Positions 34,589 to 44,036 of a DNA stretch of 64,000 bases are shown one piece after another (within the stretch, counting starts at the first letter, position 1; each line of letters begins with the position of its first letter). A program made the position numbers and the translations under genes. Source of the stretch: JACKHA01 sp041401985 (GTDB lineage: Bacteria > Planctomycetota > Phycisphaerae > Phycisphaerales > UBA1924); contig JAWKTE010000015.1 of assembly GCA_041401985.1 (NCBI GenBank), positions 1-64,000 of the forward strand. The letters are read 5' to 3'. Under the pieces are notes generated by a model. The model was not told the origin of the DNA and made no database searches. It saw nothing but the letters and a program-made list of their open reading frames with translations.

Positions 34589-35557
34589 ATGAGCGAGCCA
34601 GCCGACCAGCCGCAGACCGCTTCGACCGGACAGCCCGGCGGACCCGCCGCGTTCGGCGAGGGCTTTCCGATCTCCGTCGTGATCCTCACGAAGAATGAGG
34701 AGATCAACATCGGGGCGTGCCTCGACACGCTCTCGTTCTCCGACGACATCGTGCTGTACGACAGCCTGAGCACGGACCGCACGGTGGAGATCGCCCGGTC
34801 GTATCCCAACGTGTCGGTGGTGGAGCGGAAGTTCGACAACTGGGCCGCGCACCAGAACTGGGGCGTCCAGAACATCCCCTTCAAGCATCCGTGGGTGCTG
34901 TATGTGGATGCCGACGAGCGGGTCGAACCCGACCTGGGGCGTGAGGTGCGGCGCCTGGCCGACCCCGCCTCGCCGATGGAGGCGTACAAACTCCGTCGCA
35001 AGGACATGTTCATGGGGCGGTGGCTGCGCCGGGCCCAGATGTACCCCGTCTGGATCGTCCGGATGTTCCGCCCGCAGAAGATCCGCTACGAGCGGCTGGT
35101 CAACCCGATCGCCATCGTCGACGGCGACATCGGCCACCTCGACGGGCACCTGATCCACTACCCGTTCTCCAAGGGCGTGGAGCAGTGGTTCGAACGCCAC
35201 AACTCGTACTCGAGCTTCGAAGCGAAGGAACTGCTCAAGGTGCGGGCGGGCAAGCGCCAGCCGCTGGGCAAACTGCTGAGCCGGGACGCCAACGACCGCC
35301 GGGCCGCGCTGAAGGACGTGTACTACCGCCTGCCATTCCGCCCGCAGATCAAGTGGCTGTACTACATGCTGGCGCGGTGGGCGTGGCTGGACGGGCGCCC
35401 GGGGCTGGCGTACGCGCGGATGACGTACCTGTACGAGTACATGATCACGATCAAGGTGATGGAGGAGTTGGCGCGGCGGCGGGCGGAGGGGGCGGGGGGG
35501 GCCGGTGGCGAGGCCGCGGGTGGCGTTGATGCTGGCAGGGCGGGTCAGTCGTCCTGA
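34589..35557 (+). CDS. Family 2 glycosyltransferase
   Basis: A 322-residue GT-A-fold enzyme: ISVVILTKNEEINI begins the nucleotide-binding fold, the DxD-type metal site is in VDADERVEP, and the late block RHNSYSSFEAKELL resembles WaaE/KdtX-like glycosyltransferases of lipopolysaccharide core assembly. An acidic/Ala-rich tail ends the protein. Its acceptor is unknown. The start ATG at 34589 opens a short polar lead. The 3' end overlaps the convergent gene by 13 nt. Confidence 0.88.
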   Translation: MSEPADQPQTASTGQPGGPAAFGEGFPISVVILTKNEEINIGACLDTLSFSDDIVLYDSLSTDRTVEIARSYPNVSVVERKFDNWAAHQNWGVQNIPFKHPWVLYVDADERVEPDLGREVRRLADPASPMEAYKLRRKDMFMGRWLRRAQMYPVWIVRMFRPQKIRYERLVNPIAIVDGDIGHLDGHLIHYPFSKGVEQWFERHNSYSSFEAKELLKVRAGKRQPLGKLLSRDANDRRAALKDVYYRLPFRPQIKWLYYMLARWAWLDGRPGLAYARMTYLYEYMITIKVMEELARRRAEGAGGAGGEAAGGVDAGRAGQSS

Positions 35558-36732
35558 GGGGCGATGGCGTCGAGGCGGGTGCGGAGTTTGTCGACGGATT
35601 CGCGGATGATCGCTGAGAGACCGGCACTCTCCGGCAGCCCCCGCAGCAATATCGGCTTGATGAACCAAGGGTCGGACAGCGAGTTACGGAACACGGCCTC
35701 GATGTTCGCGGGGTCCTCCCCCGCGAGCATCATCGCTTCGACACGGTCCAGCAACGGCAGAGAGTCGTCCAGCACCTCACGCAGCCGTTCCGGCGACATC
35801 GAGGCGATGGGCAGCGGCTCGTCCACATAGACGATCAACCCGCCGCCAGGGGCCCCGGGTTCCTCCTCGTCCCGTGGTGCGAGCCCGTTCTCCCACATGA
35901 GCCGTTCGATGATGTGGGCCGCGGAACCGTGCGCCTCGACCTCTTCGAGCAGCTTCGCCGCGTAGTCCCGCCGCTCCTGGACGGTCCAGGCCATCAGCCC
36001 GCCGGGGTCGGCGCGGTCGACGCGATCCAGTGCGTCGCGGAGTTCGCGAACCTGGTACGGGCTGGGGCCGGATTCGGGCCAGTTCCAGTTGTCGAGCAGC
36101 ATCACCGCCTCGTCGGCGGCCGTCTTCATCGTCGTGGCGCCCGCGAACGGGTAGACGTCGCGGAGGTGGCGGCACGCTCGGATGACGGCGGCCAGGTTGT
36201 TCGCCGCCAGTCGGGGGGCTTGTGCGGTCCACAGGCTGCGGGCATCGAGCATCGCAAGACGCGACATCGTGCGGATCGTCGTGCCGATCGATTGGGCCGG
36301 GTCGTCGATCCTTGGTCGCCGAATCGGCCACTCGATTCTGGAGAAGTCACACCGTTCCACGAGCGAGGCCCGTCTGAACAGGTCGAGCGCCGGCCCGTTC
36401 AGGACCACGAACTGGTGGACCTCGTGCCTGAAGTACTCGGGAGACACGATCGCGGCCGTTTCCCCCGAGATCTCGAGCCCAGGGCGAGACGAGTCGAAGT
36501 CCGTCGGCCACCACTGGCGGTGGTTCCAGCCTCCACCCCTGATCATCTCTTCCCAGTGCTGGGGGAGGACGGCGTAGAGGACCGCCGCGTTGCTCGGTGT
36601 GGGGAACGAGTCGTCGTACGCCGGGTGGTCGTAGAACTCCGAAGGTTCGGTCGGCTGCGCGACGAGGGCCGCCGGAAGCGGGGCCGCGGCCATGAGCGCG
36701 AGTAGGCCGCTCGAGAATGCTGGGATCACCAT
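35545..36732 (-). CDS. Exported protein of unknown family (intact member of a tandem pair)
   Basis: A 395-residue protein with a signal peptide (1-25, LPAALVAQ) and no domain that I recognise. It opens with EPSEFYDHPAYDDSF and ends with SVDKLRTRLDAIAPQDD. A decayed homologue lies directly upstream (36780-37961): EPTGIYDHPAYDPDI and SVDELRTRLDAIAAQDD are the matching ends. Mostly alpha-helical with a few Trp/His. It is convergent with the glycosyltransferase gene and overlaps it by 13 nt. Function unknown. Confidence 0.65.
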   Translation of the reverse strand: MVIPAFSSGLLALMAAAPLPAALVAQPTEPSEFYDHPAYDDSFPTPSNAAVLYAVLPQHWEEMIRGGGWNHRQWWPTDFDSSRPGLEISGETAAIVSPEYFRHEVHQFVVLNGPALDLFRRASLVERCDFSRIEWPIRRPRIDDPAQSIGTTIRTMSRLAMLDARSLWTAQAPRLAANNLAAVIRACRHLRDVYPFAGATTMKTAADEAVMLLDNWNWPESGPSPYQVRELRDALDRVDRADPGGLMAWTVQERRDYAAKLLEEVEAHGSAAHIIERLMWENGLAPRDEEEPGAPGGGLIVYVDEPLPIASMSPERLREVLDDSLPLLDRVEAMMLAGEDPANIEAVFRNSLSDPWFIKPILLRGLPESAGLSAIIRESVDKLRTRLDAIAPQDD

Positions 36733-36779
36733 GTGGGGAGTCCGAAGAGTGGATTCGAGCGCGGGGCGTCCCGAACGGA

Positions 36780-37961
36780 TCAGTCGTCCTGAGCGGCGAT
36801 GGCGTCGAGGCGGGTGCGGAGTTCGTCGACGGAGCGACGGGTACGCTCATTTATGGTGTTGCGAGCCGGCGCGGCCCACAGGATGATGGGGGCGATGAAG
36901 GCCGGGTCGTTGCGTGCCCGGTCGAACGCGGCGTCGATCTCCGGCTGGCGTCCACCTTCAGGCATCAGTCCCAGAACCCGGTCAGTGTGCCGAGGCTGTC
37001 GACGATGGCGCGGCGGACGGCTTCTGGCTCCATGCGTCGGAACGGCAGCGGCGGCTCGTGGCTCAGGAGGAGCCCTCCGAAGTCGTCCGCGTTGTGAGGG
37101 CCCGGGATCTGGATCATGACATGTGGGGGTGTGGCCAGATCCCACGGCGGAGACGCCATCATCAAGTTGCGCCGCATGTTCCGGCGGAAGCACTGTGGCC
37201 GGCGTACCACGAAGCGATGTCCCCGGTCGGATCGTGTGCCGGTCGAGCGCGACCACAGCGTCGATCAGCTCGCGGGCCTCGCTCGCGCACGAGGACATGC
37301 CGCGCGCCATGCCCGAGCACCCGGTTCGCGCGCCGCACGGTTGCTTCCAGGAACCCCTGGCCCAGCGTGGAAGCAAGCAGCGAGTCGGGCTGCAATCCGC
37401 ACTGGCGGGCACAACGAACGCCGGCGGCCCATCGGTCCATCGCCCGCCCGTACTGCCCAGCCTCCCACGCGATGTGGGCGTCGAGCATCAACAGTCGGTA
37501 GGCAAACCGCAGGAGTCAGTGACGCGGACCTCCTCAGACTGCCGCGCCTCCGCGTCACCACCCTCGGCCAGCGCCCCGAAGTCGCAGGTGTCCACGCGGC
37601 TGGCGCGGTCGAACAACTCGATCGCGGGCCGGTTCGCCGCGGCGTACCGACGCACCGCCGCCACGAACTGGTCGTTCGGGACCGCTGGCGCTTCGGGGTG
37701 GAGCCGCAGCCATGAAACCTCGTCGTCGTAGTCGAAGACGAGCACGCTCCCGACCCGAGGGCTGCCCGCGTACTCATCGAAGGCGGGCAGGTGCTGGTAC
37801 AACGCCGCCGCGTTGTCGGGTGCGGGGATGTCCGGGTCGTACGCGGGATGGTCGTAGATGCCGGTGGGTTCGGTTGGTTGTGCGACGATCGCGATCGCGG
37901 GCATGCCGGCCGCCGTGAGCCCAAGCATGCTGAACGTGATTGCTTTGATCGCTCCCTGCAT
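36780..37961 (-). pseudogene. Frameshifted paralogue of the 35545-36732 gene
   Basis: The signal peptide and opening (37961 downward: MPAIAIVAQPTEPTGIYDHP) run in frame to 37488. Similarity then continues in other frames: 37491-37330 or so (MLDAHIAWEAGQYGRAMDRW), then about 37325-37215 (SEARELIDAVVALDRHTIRP), then 37210-36965 (DDFGGLLLSHEPPLPFRR), then about 36965-36780 (SVDELRTRLDAIAAQDD). At least four frame changes occur with few in-frame stops, so it is either a young pseudogene or carries consensus errors. It belongs to a block of similar lesions (36.8-43.9 kb). Confidence 0.7.
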
Positions 37962-38080
37962 GCTCCATCATTGGGAACCCAACCCGCCGGGGTTCATTGC
38001 GACCCATTCGTTGGCTCGGACGCGCGACACGTCGCGTCGCAAACGCCCACCCACCCCCGACTCCCGCTAGCATCCACGCC

Positions 38081-38911
38081 ATGTTCAGGCGGCGCGAATC
38101 CCGCGGCCACGGCGACGGGCGTGCACACGGTCCATCCGACGCGAAGCCCGTCGGCCAGCCCGACGCCTCGTACCTCCGCCCCTACCGCGACGCCGTCGAG
38201 GCCGCCGGGCCGGTCTTCGAGGCCCTGCTCTGGCACAGCCGCGCGTACCAGCAGGTCCGCTTCAAGGTCATGACCGATGCCATCCGCGGCGTGATCGCGG
38301 CCGGGCACGCCAGCCGCCGACCGGCGCTCGACGGACGCGTCGTCGTGGACTTGGGCTGCGGGCGGGGCGACTATGCGGCGTACCTCGCTAGCGAGGGCAT
38401 CCAGATCGCGCGGTACATCGGCGTCGAGGCGGTGCCGGAACTCGCTGTGGCCGCGCGAAAGACGGTCGCGGGCCTGCGAGGCCAGGACGCGGAGTCTGAC
38501 GCGGAGGCCGACGAGGCGCTCGACGCCACCATCATCGAGGCCGACTTTGCCGCGGATCCTGTGCTGATCGAGCGATTGGCCGCGGGCGGGGGCGAGGTGT
38601 TCACGCTCAGCGGCTCGCTGAACACGATGGACGAGGGCTTGGCGCGAGCCGTGCTCGAGCGGGCGTGGCGGGGCGTCTCGCGCGTCCGGCGCGGCGTGCT
38701 GGCGTTCAACTTCCTCTCGAGCGCGTACGAGGGCGGCCTTGGGAGTGTGGCAACGCCCGCTCGCACCGGCCCCGACTTCGGCGGCCCCGCCCGACGCTTC
38801 GACACCCTGGCCATGATCGAGTGGGCCCTGACGCGCTCCACCAGCGTCGCCATCCGCCACGACTACCTCGGCGGACGCGACGCGACGATCGTGATGGGCG
38901 CCGAAGCCTGA
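38081..38911 (+). CDS. Class I SAM-dependent methyltransferase
   Basis: A 276-residue protein with a basic, disordered lead (1-32), motif I VVDLGCGRGDYA (the SAM-binding Gly-rich loop), and later motif II/III-like segments (EADFAADP, FTLSGSLNTMDEG). It is a Rossmann-fold methyltransferase of unknown substrate. It is intact although it lies inside a block of broken genes. A strong 14-bp hairpin follows the stop. Start at 38081. Confidence 0.85.
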   Translation: MFRRRESRGHGDGRAHGPSDAKPVGQPDASYLRPYRDAVEAAGPVFEALLWHSRAYQQVRFKVMTDAIRGVIAAGHASRRPALDGRVVVDLGCGRGDYAAYLASEGIQIARYIGVEAVPELAVAARKTVAGLRGQDAESDAEADEALDATIIEADFAADPVLIERLAAGGGEVFTLSGSLNTMDEGLARAVLERAWRGVSRVRRGVLAFNFLSSAYEGGLGSVATPARTGPDFGGPARRFDTLAMIEWALTRSTSVAIRHDYLGGRDATIVMGAEA

Positions 38912-38920
38912 TCCGGCAAA

Positions 38921-38952
38921 CAGCGACGCCCCGGAAGGCCGGGGCGTCGCTG
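38921..38952. terminator. 14-bp hairpin terminator between convergent genes
   Basis: Perfect stem CAGCGACGCCCCGG/CCGGGGCGTCGCTG with loop AAGG, 10 nt after the methyltransferase stop. It may serve both convergent genes. No long T-run. Confidence 0.7.
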
Positions 38953-39030
38953 CGGATCTGTCGTGCGAGTCGCTGGCTCAGTGCACAACCGCACATCGTG
39001 CGGCTTGCATTCGCGTGCGGAGCACCCGCC

Positions 39031-39675
39031 TCAGCGGCGCCGGCGCCCCAGCGCCAGCCCGCCGAGCCCCAGCACCGCGACGCCCGCCGGCGCAGGGATC
39101 ACCGTGATCGTCAGCGTCTCGTAGTTGTACTCGGCTCCGGCGTTGCCGAACCGACCGATCGTCCAGCCGAACACGCTCAGGCCGGTCAGGTCGTACGTCC
39201 CCGCGGCACCAACGATGTCCAGCGACGACAGCGTCGTGCCGGGATACGTCGCCAGGAAGTCCAGGTCGTGGGCGGCGGTCAGGCCCGGGATGTGCACGCC
39301 CACCGGCTGCGGGAAGTCGATGTTCCGGGAGAGCAGGAACCCGTCGACGGCCGGGTCGTTGTCGCGGAGCACGAAGTACGCCGGACCGAAGGGCTGCGGA
39401 TCGTCGAGCGTGACGCTCGCGCCGCCGACGGTCATGTTGAACGAGGCCAGGTCCAGCGCGTAGCCGCGCGTCGGGAAGTTGGGGCTGTTGACGAAGTTGT
39501 TTGGAGTCGACCTCGAAGAAGGACATGCGGACGGGCGAGCCGCTGGGAGGATGCCGGCGTGCCAGGCCCTGGATGACGTTGAAGCCGACAGTGCCGGTCA
39601 CGTCGATGCGGACGGTGTCGGCGGGGGTGACGGACGCGACCGCCGCCGCGCGCGTGCGGGGCTGGGGGTGGTCAT
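39031..39675 (-). pseudogene. PEP-CTERM protein gene broken by frameshifts
   Basis: The start ATG at 39675 has GGAG upstream. The frame must shift inside a GCGCGCG run near 39640 to continue as VTPADTVRIDVTGTVGFNVI, and again near 39495 to reach NMTVGGASVTLDDPQPF and the tail IPAPAGVAVLGLGGLALGRRRR, a PEP-CTERM-like end. All parts look coding, so the gene was intact recently, or two single-base consensus errors are present. Confidence 0.65.
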
Positions 39676-39755
39676 TGTCTCTATCTCCTGGAGGGCGCGG
39701 CGGAAGCCGGGCCGGGGTTGGAGGCGGACTGGGCCAGGCAAACTGTTGCAGCAAG

Positions 39756-39769
39756 TGTTTGTGCAAACA
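39756..39769. promoter_or_regulatory. Operator-like palindrome TGTTTG-N2-CAAACA
   Basis: A perfect 6-bp inverted repeat lies about 80 nt upstream of the broken PEP-CTERM gene start. It could be a regulator site; no regulator is identified. Confidence 0.3.
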
Positions 39770-39944
39770 GCACAAGCCGTGTTCTGAACTGGGGTTGCAG
39801 GCCTCCGGCCCTGCGGCTCGTTTTCGCATTGGCCACACTCGGGCAGAAAGCGCTGGGTACACGCAGGACGGGAACGATCGTCCGGTGAGGCTCGCGGCAT
39901 GAGGTGAGCCGACAGCATCGACGCCGGCACCGCTGCCGCCACTT

Positions 39945-40374
39945 CCTGCAGGTGCGGTCGCGGTCGCCGTGCTGGCGATCGTCGGCGGCGCGTCAGCGGC
40001 GTGGGACATGTTCGCGTCGAACTGCAGACGGGTGCCGTGAATCTCAACCTCGCTGTAGTGTGCCTGCCGCTCGGCATCGGCGTGCTGCTGCGGAGCAACA
40101 CATCGCGGCGTGCTGCTCGCGGCCTGCATATGCTCGTGCTCGTCCTGATGCCGCTGGCCATGTGCCTTGGGATGGTGCTCGCCGCCCAGGGCAACGGCAC
40201 GTTGTACGTGTCGTGGGCAGGTCGGCGGATCCGGGGAATCGGCAGGTGCTCCACCTCGCGGTTGCGATGGTCCTCGTGCTGGCCATGTGGTTGTTCGTGT
40301 ACTGGGCCTACCGCACGCTCCGCTCCGATCGGACCCGCGCGGCGTTCGGGCTGGATCCGAGGACGCAGATCTGA
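39945..40374 (+). pseudogene. Remnant of a small multi-helix membrane protein
   Basis: Coding-like hydrophobic segments continue only if the frame shifts twice: AVLAIVGGASAAWDMF, then VVCLPLGIGVLLRSN and MLVLVLMPLAMCLGMVLAAQ (frame of 40001), then LHLAVAMVLVLAMWLFVYWA and a final TLRSDRTRAAFGLDPRTQI stop at 40374. It reads as a 3-4-helix protein of unknown family. Confidence 0.5.
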
Positions 40375-40399
40375 GTCTGGCTGGTGAGGAAGTTGCCTG

Positions 40400-41900
40400 T
40401 CCGGTCATGCAGATGTGGTCGAGCGCGGTAACTCGTCACTGCCGCACTCTGGAGGCAGCCCGCGTCGGCCAGGCCCTGGAGGTCGCCCAGCCGCAGCGGG
40501 GGCAGCGGCGCGGCGTCGGCGGGAGGATCCAGGTGCATACGCCGGATCAACATCGAACGGGTGTGGCTCGATGTCGAACACTTCTGCGGCGGGGACGACG
40601 ATCTCGCCGGCCCAGTACTCGTCGCGGCGGAGATCGGCCAGCGCCCCGAGCGGGTCCGGGCGGACCCGAACGATCACGTCGCGCAGATCGAGGTCGCGCC
40701 CCTCATCGACGAGCAGCCCGCCCCAGCCAGTCGGCCCGATCCGCACAGCCCTTGCCACTCAAGCGGCGACTTGGCGGCAGCTCCCCAGTCTCGTTCCAGC
40801 GGAACTCGCCGAGCACACCACGCCGGCGTGCTCGACCGTATTGACACGCAGCGAGGTGGTGTACCTGATCGTTCCGTCACTGTGGTTCAAACCAGAACCG
40901 CAGCGTCGTCCAGGTTCCCCCGGTCTCACCCGATTGGCTCCTCGCGCCCGACAGGCGGATGCCCTCAGAACCCTCTCGCGGGACTGCGGCGTGTCGACCG
41001 GCGTCATGCACTCGTCGATCGACGACGCCTTCGAATGAGACGGTCGCCGAAAGCGGCTCGCTGTGCCACGCCGTTCCGTCACAGGGCGAGCGTCCAATGG
41101 TCTCCATCGACCTCGATCGTGTTCTCGCCTTCGACAACCATCGGCCCGAGGACACGCATGCCGCCCCAGTCTGACAGCACCATCTGGTGCCCGGGCCCCG
41201 CCGATTCCCCAGTCGACGCTATCGCCCTCGGCCCAGAACTCAGTGCCGTCGATCGAGCAGTAACCCCATCGCAGGTGGACTGAACACCGAGCACAACCGG
41301 CAACCCGACCGGCCACCGAGGGCCTCCCCATGACAATGATGGCTGCGCCCGACTCGGGGGCAACGCCAGGAACTCCTCGCCCACAGCAGTGCATCTCGGT
41401 CCGCAAACAGGTGGCCTCAGTCCCAGCGACGATCCAGGCTGCGGCCGGCATCGCTTTTCTCCGGGAACGAGCGGATCAGCCGCATGAGGGCCCAGTTCGG
41501 CATCAGGCCCGTCCAGCCCTGGTAGCCTTCGCGCCGCTGGTACTCGGTAGTAGAGTGGCACGAGTTGCAAGCTTTCTGCGCCCCGCCAGCACGGCGATGC
41601 GCGGCAGCTCTGGCGGAGCCGCCAGCTCGAATCGGCCGTGGCCCACCGATCGCGTGGCGACGGTCGGCGCGCCCTCCGGGGCACGGCAGCGTCGCGTCGC
41701 CGCCTTGCCAGTTCCCGCCATGTCGTACCTGGCCGCCGGGCAAGCGGATCCCCGCTCCAGCCCGCCGCGCCCTCGGATCGCCCAGACCCAAGCCCGCCAG
41801 CGCGGACCAGCTGTGCCAGGATGGCGATGGCAGCCATGCACCGCGGACTCCACGCCGCGGAGGTCGGTCCAGTTGGCGGGGACTGCCATACATCCCCGTG
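40400..41900 (-). pseudogene. Fragmented minus-strand coding remnant with a heme c motif
   Basis: Coding-like pieces in several minus-strand frames: AQKACNSCHSTTEYQRRE with a CxxCH heme-binding motif (near 41575-41525), WGYCSIDGTEFWAEGDSVDW (near 41250-41190), VLGPMVVEGENTIEVDGDHW (near 41165-41090), WTTLRFWFEPQ (near 40905) and VRPDPLGALADLRRDEYWAG (near 40660-40610). They may belong to one or two degraded genes, perhaps a c-type cytochrome. No single frame is open throughout and no family could be fixed. Confidence 0.35.
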
Positions 41901-41940
41901 CTCGCCCGCCCCCTCCACATCAGCCCAGTTACTTTGGGTA

Positions 41941-42240
41941 ACCTGCATGCCCGTTAAAGTACGATCCCAAACGACATCCGCACTTGTGGCGGGGGCGATA
42001 AAGGCATTCGTGAAATATTATCTCGGCCACACACGGGTACTCCGCATTCACCATTGAGTCAGCAATAAACCTGGCCACATTACGACGCCATTTCTTCATC
42101 GATACGGTCGCCACGAAGCTCGACCCACATTATTCGACCGCGAGGACCACTCGCTCCTGGTATCATGGAGAGGCGACCGTGGAGTGTTTTATCAGCTTAT
42201 CGGACTTGCCCGATTTGACAAGGTCACGAAGAAGGACGGC
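41941..42240. other. Low-G+C segment without a recognisable gene
   Basis: I counted 160 G+C in these 300 bases (53 %), against 40 of 60 (67 %) in a sample within clpB. No recognisable protein is encoded. It might be foreign DNA or the scar of a lost element. Confidence 0.5.
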
Positions 42241-43272
42241 CCGGGTCGGAAGCTGATGAAAATGACGCCTCCTGACCCGGGCGTGCGTGTCGCAGTCAGC
42301 GGAGGGCAATTACCGGCGGAACGCGCAACTCGGTCAGCTCGCGCGGCAGGCCACCCAAGGTGCGCTATCGCTGGACGGAACGCCAGCGTAACCTGCGGAA
42401 GCTGGGTGCGGCGGAACTGGCGCGGTAAACCACCTGATGCGCATTAATGGCGAAATGGCGGCAAATCGATGCATCGACGGATGACGGTCACGGTTCAGGA
42501 AACCAGAGAGTGCCGGCGACAGGGATCGAACTGCGGAAGAAGATTGGTCGGGCCAGTCGCGGCATCAGGCGCCTGCTGGCCGGCAGTTTGCGGCCTGCAA
42601 TCAGCAACCTGGCAACGGCATCCGCGCCGAAGAAGGATTGCGGCCGTCGAAAATACTGCGCAGCCGGGCGAGGCGTGATCGGAGCGCGGCTCGCTCGAAC
42701 CTTCGGCCGGATCTTCCACTGACTACTTGTAGGCCAGCACAGACCGGGCGTGGTACCGCGCCAGCGCCGCCGAGCAGAAGAGGCGAAGATCGTGATCATC
42801 AAAGCTGGTTCGAGCATGCACCTTTATGGTCAGCCTGGCAAAACGCCGCACGCCGCAGCTGGATCACGCTCGCGGATCTCGGCTGGCAGGAGATCAACGG
42901 GCCACTGCCGCTGACTGGACGCGATCCTGCACCAGCGCGATGCCACAGGTGATGTGCACGCGGCCTGGACAGGTGGCTGGCTGAGAGCGGGGGCACGTGG
43001 TGGATCGGTCGGAGTACCGCCAGGGGTCGCGGAGGCGGCGGGTGATGGCGCCGGAGAGGTGGGTTTATCCAGGGAGCGTGAGGCTCGAGTCGGTGCGGCG
43101 AGGTCACAGGCCCACCGGCGTTCGGTCGTTGCGGAACGCTCTCAAGTCAGTCCGCCAGCTTGTCACTGGCCACGCTGTCGACGATCTGCCTATGCGCGCA
43201 TGTCGGCATCGACCGCTGCGACCCGAAGAGACAGCGTTCAACCCATGCTTGAATGGTCACTCAGGAGGCCCG
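42241..43272. other. Region with no supportable gene
   Basis: Short frames exist on both strands, but none shows consistent composition, a start site or a known motif. There is an inverted CCCGGGTC/GACCCGGG pair at about 42241-42290. Perhaps decayed coding sequence. Confidence 0.4.
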
Positions 43273-43880
43273 ATGTCACCCGCCGACACGCCGACAATTC
43301 TCGACGCCGCCATGCGTCTGTTCTATGAGCAGGGCTTCCACACAAAACGCCGGCGTGGCGACAATCCTGCAGACCAGCGTCAACAGCGGGAGCATGTACA
43401 CTTCTTCGATTCAAGGACGCCCTGCTGAAGGAGGTTTTGGAGACGTATCCGGACGCGGCCTGTCCGAACCGATGGTGATGCACGCCCGGCCGAAGAAGGC
43501 GACCTGGACCCGATCGACCGCGTCTTCGCGCTGCTGGACTGGTACCGGGCCGGGCTGGAGGCGATGGGCTGCCAGTTCGCGTGCCCGATCGGGCAACTGG
43601 CCCTCGAGATCGGGCACGACCAGAAGCCGCTGCGGACCCTGATCGACCTGAACTTTCGCAACACGACCGCCCACACGTCAAGGGCTGGCTCGACAGGCGG
43701 CCGACCGCCTGCCCCCGGCACGGACATCTCGCCTGTCGCGGCCGGTTCTTCGTGCTGAAGCCGTCATGGAGGGCGGGCAGATGGTGAGCCGCAGGCTCGC
43801 TACGCTCAAGCCATGCGACGGAGGCGCTAGAGCGTGCTCGAACTGCGCCGGTTTTTCGACCTGCTGCTCGAACGCGGCAC
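43273..43880 (+). pseudogene. TetR/AcrR-family regulator gene broken by frameshifts
   Basis: The ATG at 43273 has a good SD (AGGAGG). The HTH starts in frame as TILDAAMRLFYEQGFHT, continues in a second frame as GVATILQTSVNSGSMY, then in a third as PIDRVFALLDWYRAGLEAMG and CQFACPIGQLALEIGHDQ (typical TetR C-terminal pocket), and later MEGGQMVSRRLATLKP. At least three frame changes. TetR regulators often control adjacent genes; the SRPBCC gene starts about 150 nt downstream. Confidence 0.75.
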
Positions 43881-44036
43881 TGCAAGCCCGCGGCCCGCGG
43901 TTGCGAAGCGTGCCAGGCGGGCGTGATCCGCGCAGACCTCGATGCCTCGCCGCCTCTTGCCTCGATGCCTTCCGGTCCATCATCACTCCGCTCGAAGCCG
44001 CGATCAAACCCGATCCACCACGTTGGAGCAACCACC

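Noticed and set aside
41417..41889. Intact cytochrome c gene
   Set aside because: Only one CxxCH motif in a frame that changes on both sides; listed as a remnant instead.
42500..42600. tRNA-like GGGATCGAAC on the minus strand
   Set aside because: The flanking bases do not form a T-stem and no acceptor or anticodon arm fits.
42954..43200. REP-associated transposase fragment
   Set aside because: Only a vague similarity in a short Arg-rich frame; no HUH or Tyr motif.
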